Shown here in pieces: positions 7,680-13,509 of a stretch of DNA of 48,451 nt. The DNA comes from Clostridia bacterium (GTDB taxonomy: Bacteria > Bacillota > Clostridia > Oscillospirales > QAKW01), in the NCBI GenBank assembly GCA_017436525.1, contig JAFSCX010000058.1:1-48451 (forward strand), given 5' to 3'. How positions within the stretch are numbered: position 1 is the first letter of the stretch; every line of letters begins with the position of its first letter. The position numbers and the translations under genes are program-made. The notes beneath the pieces are model-generated. The model was not told the origin of the DNA. It made no database searches and was given only the letters and a program-made list of their open reading frames with translations.

Positions 7680-7869
7680 AAAACTCGCCGCGCAAGTAGG
7701 CGAGTTTTTTCCTTTACTTTTGCCGCAAGGCAAAAATACCACTGACCGCTTGCGGTCAATATCACTGCCCGAAGGGCAATATCACTTTTGCCCATCGGGC
7801 AAAAATAACACTAAAAAGGGATGTAAAAGCTACTGCTTTTTACATCCCTTTTGCTCATATTTCTTTTCC
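7680..7869. repeat. Hairpin array B, copy 2 of the 190-bp direct repeat
   Basis: The linkers lie at 7735, 7758, 7778 and 7804. The right end runs into the GH92 gene: the last 15 bases of the repeat are that gene's final four codons and stop codon. This copy is therefore the likely parent, and copy 1 carries a stray piece of the GH92 3' end. Confidence 0.85.
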
Positions 7870-9816
7870 AAGTATGCGTGCTGATCGAACCAATCTCTTA
7901 CATCTCACCCATTCCTTCTTCCCGGGGCAGAGGCGATAGAAGCCTAAGGTGGCGAAGATGAACCATGCGGAGGTGGTGCCGTTATCTTCATCGCCGGGGT
8001 AGCCATCGTCGCCGCTATGGAAGGCTTCTTTGGCAAGGCGCTCTACCCAATAATCTGTCTTCTCCTGCGCGCCCAGCGCCGCAAAGAGGAAGGGGAGGTG
8101 GAAGGAGGGCTGATTGGAGATGGCCATCTGGCCGAAATCGATCAGCGCCATCTCGGTCATTTCATGAATCTCGCGGCCATAGCCGAAGGTGCGATACTTT
8201 GGAGCCTCTGCAAAGAGGGCATCCAGCTTGGCGATCAGCCGATCCGCACCGCCATGGAGGGCGGCAAGCCCTTCGACATCATGGGGGACAGCAAAGGAAT
8301 TCTGCCAAGCGGAGCCTTCGGTATATTCGCCGCCCCAAGCGCAGGGATCGAAAAATTCCGCCATCCTGCCCTCTTGATCCCGCCCGCGCATAAAGCCGCT
8401 TGCGGGATCGAAGAGCTTCTGATAGTTTTTGGAGCGGGCCATATATTCCTCGACCAGCTCATCATGGCCCAAAATTTTTGCAACGGTGGCAATGCACCAA
8501 TCGCCATAGGCGGAATCCTGCGTCAGGTTGACCGATTCCTTGACCAGATCACGGGGCATATAGCCGTATTTTAAGTAAGCGGTGCAGCCGTTTCGGCCGT
8601 AGCGTTCGTCGGGCGCATCGTGATTGGCATGGTGCAGCATGCCCTCAAGAGCCTTTTCCAAGACCTCCCGCTTGCCGATGCCGTTGACTGCCGCTTCCGC
8701 GATCACTGCATCGATCAAGGTGCTCGGCATACAGCCCACCTCGCCGATAGAGGGCCAGCGGGGAAGCCAGCCGCACTCTTGATAATCATTGACAAAGCCT
8801 TCCAGCATCTCGGCGAATTCTTCCCTTGCAATCAAGGTAAAAAGGGGATAGACGGTGCGATAGGTGTCCCAAAATCCATTGTCGGTATAGCGCACGCCTT
8901 TGCGAGTAGAGCCATCAAAGGGCGCATAGTGGATGGGAGAGCCGTCTGCATCGATTTCATAGGCCTTATGGGGGAAGAGGAAGGGCCGATAGAGGCAGGA
9001 ATAGAAGGTTTTCATCTGCTCGATATCATCGGTCTCGATCTCGATGCGGTGGAGCTTCTCTTCCCAATTTTCTTCGGCTTCTGCTTGCAGTTCGTCAAAG
9101 GAACGCGCGCCGCACTCCCGATCAATGGCGGCGATCGCCATCTCGGCGCTGATATAGGAACTGCCAAGGCGCAGCTCAACGGTCTGCTCTGAAAGACCTA
9201 CATGGAAGAAGGCCTTCTCGCCACTCTCGCTCCATTGATTGCGGGAAGGATCGGCGCCATTTAAGAAGCGGACAGCAATATAATGGGTAAAATCCTTGGC
9301 ATCGTCTCGAAAATGACCGTCGTTGGTCCCGATGAGGGTAGAAGTCTCCCGATCGAAACGATAGGTATAATTCCCGATAATCGGCAGGAAGGAGAGGAAG
9401 GAGGGGCGCTCGTCATGAAAGGTCAGCCGAAGGGCGGCGCACCGCTCGGTGGGGGTCAGCTCAAAGGTGCAATTGGAGCGCAGGAAGGTTACTTTCATAT
9501 AATCGGGCCGCAGGACGTTTTCCTGCACGCGGCAGCCCGACCATGCGCCGGAGCAGCTATCGGCTACATTATCATTCTGCGGCACCATCAAGAAGGGGCC
9601 GTAGTCCCGAATCCAAGGAGAGGGCTGATGGGTCAGCCGAATCCCTTCGCAATATTCATGGTCGGGATGGTAAAACCAACCCTCCGCTTTATCGGTCTGC
9701 GGGCAGAAGGAGACCATGCCGAAGGGAAGCTGGGTCAGAGGCAGAGTATTGCCGTTGGAGCGGCGGGGAATGGACTTGGTGCCCATTTTAATGTTGACAA
9801 AGGGCAGTAATTTCAT
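7855..9816 (-). CDS. GH92 family alpha-mannosidase, likely alpha-1,2 type
   Basis: The product has 653 residues and no signal peptide, so it is probably cytoplasmic. GH92 marks are the start FVNIKMGTKS with GNTLPLTQLPFGMVSFCPQTD, THQPSPWIRDYG around residue 63, NGFWDTYRTVYPLF, TEGSAW (E500), HEMTEM (H551-E552), SNQPS (567-571) and GDEDNG (D609, D611). By spacing, E500 and D609/D611 match the catalytic acid and base pair known from Bacteroides GH92 enzymes. W68, H551 and E552 match residues I recall as linked to alpha-1,2 specificity. It would release mannose from imported oligosaccharides, a calcium-dependent inverting reaction. Ribosome site GGAG precedes the start. A possible promoter TTTACT-N17-TACACT lies about 40 bp upstream. 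No transporter is next to it. Confidence 0.92.
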   Translation of the reverse strand: MKLLPFVNIKMGTKSIPRRSNGNTLPLTQLPFGMVSFCPQTDKAEGWFYHPDHEYCEGIRLTHQPSPWIRDYGPFLMVPQNDNVADSCSGAWSGCRVQENVLRPDYMKVTFLRSNCTFELTPTERCAALRLTFHDERPSFLSFLPIIGNYTYRFDRETSTLIGTNDGHFRDDAKDFTHYIAVRFLNGADPSRNQWSESGEKAFFHVGLSEQTVELRLGSSYISAEMAIAAIDRECGARSFDELQAEAEENWEEKLHRIEIETDDIEQMKTFYSCLYRPFLFPHKAYEIDADGSPIHYAPFDGSTRKGVRYTDNGFWDTYRTVYPLFTLIAREEFAEMLEGFVNDYQECGWLPRWPSIGEVGCMPSTLIDAVIAEAAVNGIGKREVLEKALEGMLHHANHDAPDERYGRNGCTAYLKYGYMPRDLVKESVNLTQDSAYGDWCIATVAKILGHDELVEEYMARSKNYQKLFDPASGFMRGRDQEGRMAEFFDPCAWGGEYTEGSAWQNSFAVPHDVEGLAALHGGADRLIAKLDALFAEAPKYRTFGYGREIHEMTEMALIDFGQMAISNQPSFHLPFLFAALGAQEKTDYWVERLAKEAFHSGDDGYPGDEDNGTTSAWFIFATLGFYRLCPGKKEWVRCKRLVRSARILGKEI

Positions 9817-9919
9817 GGAATCATCTCCGTTGCGTTTTTTTCTTTAATTGCTCACCTTAGTGTAGCATAAAGAAGGATAAAAGTAAATCGAAAAAGAAAA
9901 CTCTCAAATTCGTAGGGAA

Positions 9920-10459
9920 TTAAACGAGGGCACCAAACCATTCGGATCGTTTTTGGCGATAGTTATGGGTGAGAATGTGATCTTCAGCATAACCGGGCTC
10001 CAAATAGGGAAGATATTCATTTCCCCATAAAAATCCCTTGTAGTGTGCATATTGTTGGCCTACAGTCTCAAGATAAATATAATATTCCAAAATCGGAGTA
10101 AATTCTTTTGAGGAAAAATTACGGCCAAGAGAACAAATCTCAGCGTGTGCAGCGGCATAATACGGCATACCGGACATCACTTTTTTCCTTAGATAGATTT
10201 CCGGGCTCACTTCCAGAAAAGTTCTTGCAACAGGGTCATTAAAGTGCTTGAGATTTGCTTGAAAACCAAGAAATGCAGAGAAAAGAACTGCGGCAAAAAT
10301 TCGTTGTTCAAAAGCGGATTTCAGGGAAAGTAATCGCGTTCCTTCCATTTCCTTTTCGGCGGTTTCAAAGGAATTCTTTATTTCCTTAAAATCATCAAAG
10401 GTGTTTTCGGAAAATTGTTCTAATTGCTTGACCACTTCTTGGGGAGAAATCGATAACAT
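9920..10459 (-). CDS. Unknown 179-residue protein, divergent from XRE regulator
   Basis: I do not recognise this family. It has 179 residues and is mostly predicted helical, with an acidic N-terminal helix region (1-45), a hydrophobic stretch near residues 54-70 (IFAAVLFSAFLGFQ) and an aromatic-rich C-terminal half (YYAAAHAEI, YYIYLETVGQQYAHYKGF). There is no signal peptide. It has its own near-consensus promoter whose spacer holds a palindromic operator, and it is divergent from a small XRE repressor-like gene. The layout recalls phage-defence or toxin-type modules under a dedicated repressor, but nothing in the sequence proves this. Confidence 0.7.
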   Translation of the reverse strand: MLSISPQEVVKQLEQFSENTFDDFKEIKNSFETAEKEMEGTRLLSLKSAFEQRIFAAVLFSAFLGFQANLKHFNDPVARTFLEVSPEIYLRKKVMSGMPYYAAAHAEICSLGRNFSSKEFTPILEYYIYLETVGQQYAHYKGFLWGNEYLPYLEPGYAEDHILTHNYRQKRSEWFGALV

Positions 10460-10490
10460 ATAAGCCTCCTAGTTGTATTTTTTTGAAAAA

Positions 10491-10545
10491 ATAGTACCCC
10501 ATACGGGGTATTTTGTCAACCCCGTATGGGGTGTTTCGATATAAT
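10491..10545. promoter_or_regulatory. Divergent promoters with twin palindromic operators
   Basis: Leftward promoter: TTGACA (10514-10519, minus strand), 17-base spacer, TACTAT (10491-10496). Rightward -10: TATAAT (10540-10545), with no good -35 at the usual distance. Two near-palindromes, ACCCCATACGGGGT (10496-10509) and ACCCCGTATGGGGT (10519-10532), are exact reverse complements of each other with centres 23 bp apart. They cover the leftward -10/-35 spacer and the rightward -35 zone. This is as expected for binding sites of the adjacent XRE protein controlling both genes. Confidence 0.75.
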
Positions 10546-10566
10546 GACACCGAAGAGGTGATATGG

Positions 10567-10776
10567 ATGCTCCGATTAAGAGATTTAAGGGAAGATCATG
10601 ATCTGACCCAAGCTCAGTGCGCAGAGATTGCAAATATTAGTAAAAATTCTTATATTCGTTATGAGAACGGAGAACGGGCAACGCCTCATGATGTTATTAT
10701 CGTTTTTAGTAAATATTACAATGTAACAGCGGATTATATTTTGGGGCTGATCAAAGAGCCTCGCCCGCTTTTTTGA
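10567..10776 (+). CDS. XRE-family helix-turn-helix regulator
   Basis: The product has 69 residues from the ATG at 10567, placed 6 bases after GAGGTG. A GTG at 10558 is in frame but overlaps the ribosome site. The fold is a single Cro/CI-type HTH: LRDLREDHDLTQAQCAEIANISKNSYIRYENGERATP, then the usual YYNVTADYILGL ending. There is no effector domain, so it should be a simple dimeric repressor. Its likely targets are the two palindromes directly upstream, giving autoregulation and control of the unknown gene at 9920-10459. Confidence 0.88.
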   Translation: MLRLRDLREDHDLTQAQCAEIANISKNSYIRYENGERATPHDVIIVFSKYYNVTADYILGLIKEPRPLF

Positions 10777-10785
10777 AAATAAAAT

Positions 10786-10824
10786 AACGGGATGGTTTTA
10801 TTTCAAACCATCCCGTTTTAATTT
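10786..10824 (+). terminator. Terminator of the XRE gene
   Basis: A 13-bp stem (10786-10798 with 10805-10817) and a 6-nt loop are followed by T-rich sequence. Confidence 0.8.
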
Positions 10825-10875
10825 TTCTCGCTGGCGCTCGAAAAAAGGACTGCAACAACTTTTGGAAAGTTACCA

Positions 10876-10918
10876 TGGACTCGAACCAACGACCCGTAGA
10901 GCAGGATCAAACTACCGA
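10876..10918 (-). pseudogene. tRNA-Asn-like relic
   Basis: Bases 10876-10895 are identical to the T-arm part of the tRNA-Asn gene at 11187-11206. CTACCGA at 10912 matches its D-arm at 11228. The anticodon arm between them is shortened and does not pair, the T-stem has lost two pairs and there is no acceptor stem, so it cannot be a working tRNA. It lies at the left edge of hairpin array C. Confidence 0.55.
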
Positions 10919-10958
10919 AAAGGCGAGAAAATGGAGTTGAGCGGGGGCGCAAGGTATT

Positions 10959-11135
10959 AGTGATATTCTGTGCTGCGCACAGAGTGATATTATGCCTTGC
11001 GGCATAGTGGTATTTTTGCCTTCGGCAAAAGTGGTATTATATTCGCCATATAACTGCCCGAAGGGCAATAACACTTGGGCGTAAGCCCAAATAACACTGC
11101 GAAGCAATAACACTCGCCGTAAGGCGAATATAACT
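10959..11135. repeat. Hairpin array C with an orientation switch of the linker
   Basis: The left half has AGTG(A/G)TATT at 10959, 10983, 11006 and 11030. The right half has the reverse-complement form at 11067, 11090 and 11106 (AATAACACT) and 11127 (AATATAACT), with a degenerate copy at 11047-11055. The switch point is near 11039-11050. The hairpins between have stems of 3-7 bp with loops such as TTC, GAA, TTGC and GTAA. The array lies between the XRE terminator and the tRNA operon terminator. No gene is seen in 10825-11135. Confidence 0.8.
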
Positions 11136-11173
11136 GAAAAAGAAAGACACGCTTACGCGTGTCTTTCTTTTTC
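11136..11173 (-). terminator. Terminator of the tRNA-Glu/tRNA-Asn operon
   Basis: A perfect 17-bp stem (11136-11152 with 11157-11173) with loop TTAC starts right at the CCA end of tRNA-Asn. Its 3' arm on the minus strand is T-rich. Confidence 0.75.
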
Positions 11174-11249
11174 TGGCTCCCCCTGTTGGACTCGAACCAA
11201 CGACCCTGCGGTTAACAGCCGCATGCTCTACCGACTGAGCTAAGGAGGA
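11174..11249 (-). tRNA. tRNA-Asn (anticodon GTT)
   Basis: A full 76-base cloverleaf: acceptor TCCTCCT pairs with AGGGGGA, anticodon stem TGCGG/CCGCA with loop CTGTTAA, T-arm GTTGG/CCAAC, and CCA encoded. It is the second gene of a two-tRNA transcript, 7 bases after tRNA-Glu. Confidence 0.96.
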
Positions 11250-11256
11250 ATATTCA

Positions 11257-11331
11257 TGGTGACCCCTAGGAGAATCGAACTCCTGTTTTCAGCGTGAGAG
11301 GCTGACGTCTTAGCCGCTTGACCAAGGGGCC
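11257..11331 (-). tRNA. tRNA-Glu (anticodon CTC)
   Basis: A 75-base cloverleaf: acceptor GGCCCCT with AGGGGTC, anticodon loop CTCTCAC giving CTC, T-arm AGGAG/CTCCT, and CCA encoded. The CTC anticodon reads GAG codons. Confidence 0.94.
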
Positions 11332-11348
11332 GGATTTAATGCTTGTTT

Positions 11349-11377
11349 ATTATACATTCCTTTCTGCGAAATGTCAA
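11349..11377 (-). promoter_or_regulatory. Consensus promoter of the tRNA operon
   Basis: On the minus strand: TTGACA (11372-11377), a 17-base spacer, TATAAT (11349-11354), 17 bases before tRNA-Glu. Both hexamers are perfect, as usual for stable-RNA genes. Confidence 0.9.
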
Positions 11378-11430
11378 TATGTTTTTTGAAATTTTTTTTG
11401 TATATTTCAAAAAACAACCCCGAAAGAAGA

Positions 11431-11459
11431 TTGCATTGAGGCCCTTGATATGGTATACT
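11431..11459 (+). promoter_or_regulatory. Promoter of the Spo0A-like gene
   Basis: TTGCAT (11431-11436), a 17-base spacer and TATACT (11454-11459). Confidence 0.7.
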
Positions 11460-11491
11460 TTATATTATTTACTTAGTTGGTTTGGAGTTTT

Positions 11492-12265
11492 ATGTCGGAA
11501 AACAGTACCCAAAAACTGAATCTGAAAATGGTGATTGTCTGCATGGATCAAGAGCTGACGCAGGAGCTTGCCCGCGGCTTTGAAGGGGCCGGAGTCTCTT
11601 TGATCGCTGCCGGCACCACCGCCATGGATGCCCTTGCCCTTGTGGCGGAGCATGATCCCGATCTTTTGATCATGGACCCTTATCTTAGCGGTATGAATTG
11701 CGATGAGCTGGCCTACCGCTTGGAGATGGAGGCGAAGGCGGATCTTGTCAAGATGGTGGTAGCGGTGCGAAGGCATGATCTGCTGGCAGATCGCTTTTTC
11801 GATAACGGCGGCGATATTTTCCGGCTCCTGCCCATTGATTACCGCTATACGGTCTCTCAGATCTTGCGCTATCAGCAGATGCGGCGCCGCCAACGGGAGC
11901 CGGAGGAGACCTTCTCCAAAGAAGAGGCTTTATTTCAAGAAAATGTCATTGAGATCCTCAAAAGAATCGGAATGCCCTTTGCCATCAAAGGCTATCGCTA
12001 TATCCGCTATGGGGCATTATTATGCAAAAGGCATCCGGCGGTGCTTCAGCATCTGATGATCGGCTTTTACGGGGAGATTGCAAGGCATTTCGATTCCAGC
12101 TCCGGCGCTGTGGAGCGGTGCATGCGCACCGCCATCGAAAAGGCTTGCATAGAAGGAGAGCCGGAGGTATTAAACACGCTCTTTCATCTTAAGAAATCCA
12201 ACGGCAAGGTCGAAAACGGGGAATTTATGTTGCAGCTTTTGGATCTTTGCCGCACTGATCGATAA
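11492..12265 (+). CDS. Spo0A-like regulator with degenerate receiver domain
   Basis: The product has 257 residues. The ATG at 11492 follows GGAG. The N-terminal half is a receiver-like domain: the phospho-acceptor position is kept (D62 in LLIMDPYLSG), but the acidic pair is reduced to one Asp (D19), the switch Thr is Ala (A91) and the invariant Lys is Leu (L113 in RLLPID). The C-terminal half (about 155-255) is a Spo0A DNA-binding domain: IGMPFAIKGYRYIRYGA, SSGAVERCMRTAIEKAC, and a final NGEFMLQLLDL helix. This is either a divergent Spo0A or a paralogue that does not follow the usual phosphorelay. Its end overlaps the convergent gene by 41 bp. Confidence 0.85.
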   Translation: MSENSTQKLNLKMVIVCMDQELTQELARGFEGAGVSLIAAGTTAMDALALVAEHDPDLLIMDPYLSGMNCDELAYRLEMEAKADLVKMVVAVRRHDLLADRFFDNGGDIFRLLPIDYRYTVSQILRYQQMRRRQREPEETFSKEEALFQENVIEILKRIGMPFAIKGYRYIRYGALLCKRHPAVLQHLMIGFYGEIARHFDSSSGAVERCMRTAIEKACIEGEPEVLNTLFHLKKSNGKVENGEFMLQLLDLCRTDR

Positions 12266-12857
12266 AATATTGAAAGATGGGCCGGCCCCGATCCATCCGT
12301 TCGGGATGAAATTGCAGCCCCAAGATGGGCAGATGATCGTGGACAATGGCTTCTACACATCCATCGTGGCTAAAGGCGATAGGGGTGAGGCCTCTTCCTA
12401 AGCGGGAGAGGGCTTGATGGTGGGCGCTATTGACTAAAAAAGAGCGGCCGAGAAGCTTTTTGAGGATGCCGTCGGTGCGGATTTCATGCCATAGATCCTC
12501 CCCGACGCCCATATGGCGATCGGCATTGGGAAGATGCTGAATCAGGCTGCCTCCAAAAGCCACATTGATGATCTGAATCCCGCGGCAGATGCCGAGAATC
12601 GGTTTTTGCTCCATAATAAAGGAATGGATGCAGGCAAGATCCAGATTATCCCGCTTGCGGGAAAGGCCGTAGCTGCCCTCGTTTTGCGCGCCGTAGAGCT
12701 CGGGGAGGACATCTCCGCCCCCGCAGAGGAGCAGCCCATCATAGGCTTTGAAATCGGTATGCTCGGTGCAAACGGTGCCTTTCGCGCCTGCCTTTTCCAA
12801 GGCTTGCAGATAGAGGACGGGATCTGCTTTTCCTGCTGTCATTAAAATTTTTATCAT
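12225..12857 (-). CDS. Gamma-glutamyl-gamma-aminobutyrate hydrolase family protein (peptidase C26)
   Basis: The product has 210 residues. It is a class I glutamine-amidotransferase fold: nucleophile in GICRGIQIINVAFGG, conserved DxLxLCGGGDVLPELYG-type entry near residue 47, and LGLQFHPER with the catalytic His and Glu near the end. This family cleaves gamma-glutamyl amides such as gamma-glutamyl-GABA (PuuD type) and is cytoplasmic. Ribosome site AGGTGG precedes the ATG. It is divergent from the cyclophilin gene with only 43 bp between starts, and its 3' end overlaps the Spo0A-like gene. The true substrate cannot be told. Confidence 0.88.
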   Translation of the reverse strand: MIKILMTAGKADPVLYLQALEKAGAKGTVCTEHTDFKAYDGLLLCGGGDVLPELYGAQNEGSYGLSRKRDNLDLACIHSFIMEQKPILGICRGIQIINVAFGGSLIQHLPNADRHMGVGEDLWHEIRTDGILKKLLGRSFLVNSAHHQALSRLGRGLTPIAFSHDGCVEAIVHDHLPILGLQFHPERMDRGRPIFQYFIDQCGKDPKAAT

Positions 12858-12900
12858 GATACCACCTCATTTTTATTTATATGCAAAGAAGGAGAAAATC

Positions 12901-13509
12901 ATGGCAAGGAAAATGAAAAAGAAAGAATGGATTTATATTTTGGGCGTGGCGATCCTTTGCGTGGCAGGGATGGCCGCCGCTTTGCTTTTCGGCGGCGGGA
13001 AAAAGGCCGCTCCCGTGGAGGATTATATTGCCAAGATTACCATTCGGGATCAGGGGACGATTACCCTGCGGCTGGATGGCTCTGCCGCTCCTTTAACGGT
13101 GAAAAACTTTGCGGAGCTGGCGGAGAGTGGTTTTTATGAGGGGCTGACCTTTCATCGCATTATGGAAGGCTTTATGATGCAGGGCGGTGCACCTGCAGAG
13201 GAAAGCCGCGCAGCCAAGCCCATTAAAGGGGAATTTGCCGCCAACGGCATTGAAAATCCTCTTTCTCATACCCGCGGCGCCATCTCCATGGCAAGAACCA
13301 ACGACCCCAACAGCGCAAGCTCTCAATTCTTTATTTGCCATGAGGATTCCATCTTTTTGGACGGCAATTATGCCGCATTCGGCTATGTAACCGAGGGGAT
13401 GGAGATTGTGGATGCCATCTGCGAGGGCGCAAATCCCATCGACGACAACGGCACCATCTTAAAGGGCGCCCAGCCGATTATTGAAACGATCAAGGTAGAA
13501 AAAGCATGA
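12901..13509 (+). CDS. Membrane-anchored cyclophilin-type peptidyl-prolyl isomerase
   Basis: The product has 202 residues. The ATG at 12901 follows AAGGAG; an earlier in-frame start at 12856 lacks a site. It has a lysine-rich N-terminus and a membrane segment at about 10-30, then a compact cyclophilin domain (about 40-202) with FHRIMEGFMMQGG, SMARTNDPNSASSQFFI and FGYVTEGMEIVD. It should fold secreted proteins outside the membrane by proline isomerisation. It overlaps the next gene by 4 bp (ATGA), so the two are translationally coupled. Confidence 0.93.
   Translation: MARKMKKKEWIYILGVAILCVAGMAAALLFGGGKKAAPVEDYIAKITIRDQGTITLRLDGSAAPLTVKNFAELAESGFYEGLTFHRIMEGFMMQGGAPAEESRAAKPIKGEFAANGIENPLSHTRGAISMARTNDPNSASSQFFICHEDSIFLDGNYAAFGYVTEGMEIVDAICEGANPIDDNGTILKGAQPIIETIKVEKA

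Noticed and set aside
8093..8112. Loss of a catalytic residue in the GH92 protein, from Gln in the SNQPS motif
   Set aside because: By spacing the catalytic acid is E500 in TEGSAW and is intact. Gln at 569 is common in this motif.
10899..10912. 16S rRNA 5'-end fragment (AGTTTGATCCTG on the minus strand)
   Set aside because: Only 12 bases match and the flanks do not. It lies inside the tRNA relic and is probably chance.
6805..11135. CRISPR-like regular spacing in the hairpin arrays
   Set aside because: The constant part is only 9 bases, the variable parts are themselves palindromes, and no cas gene is present.
12856..12900. Earlier start for the cyclophilin gene at 12856
   Set aside because: It has no ribosome site and would overlap the start of the divergent hydrolase gene. 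The ATG at 12901 follows AAGGAG.
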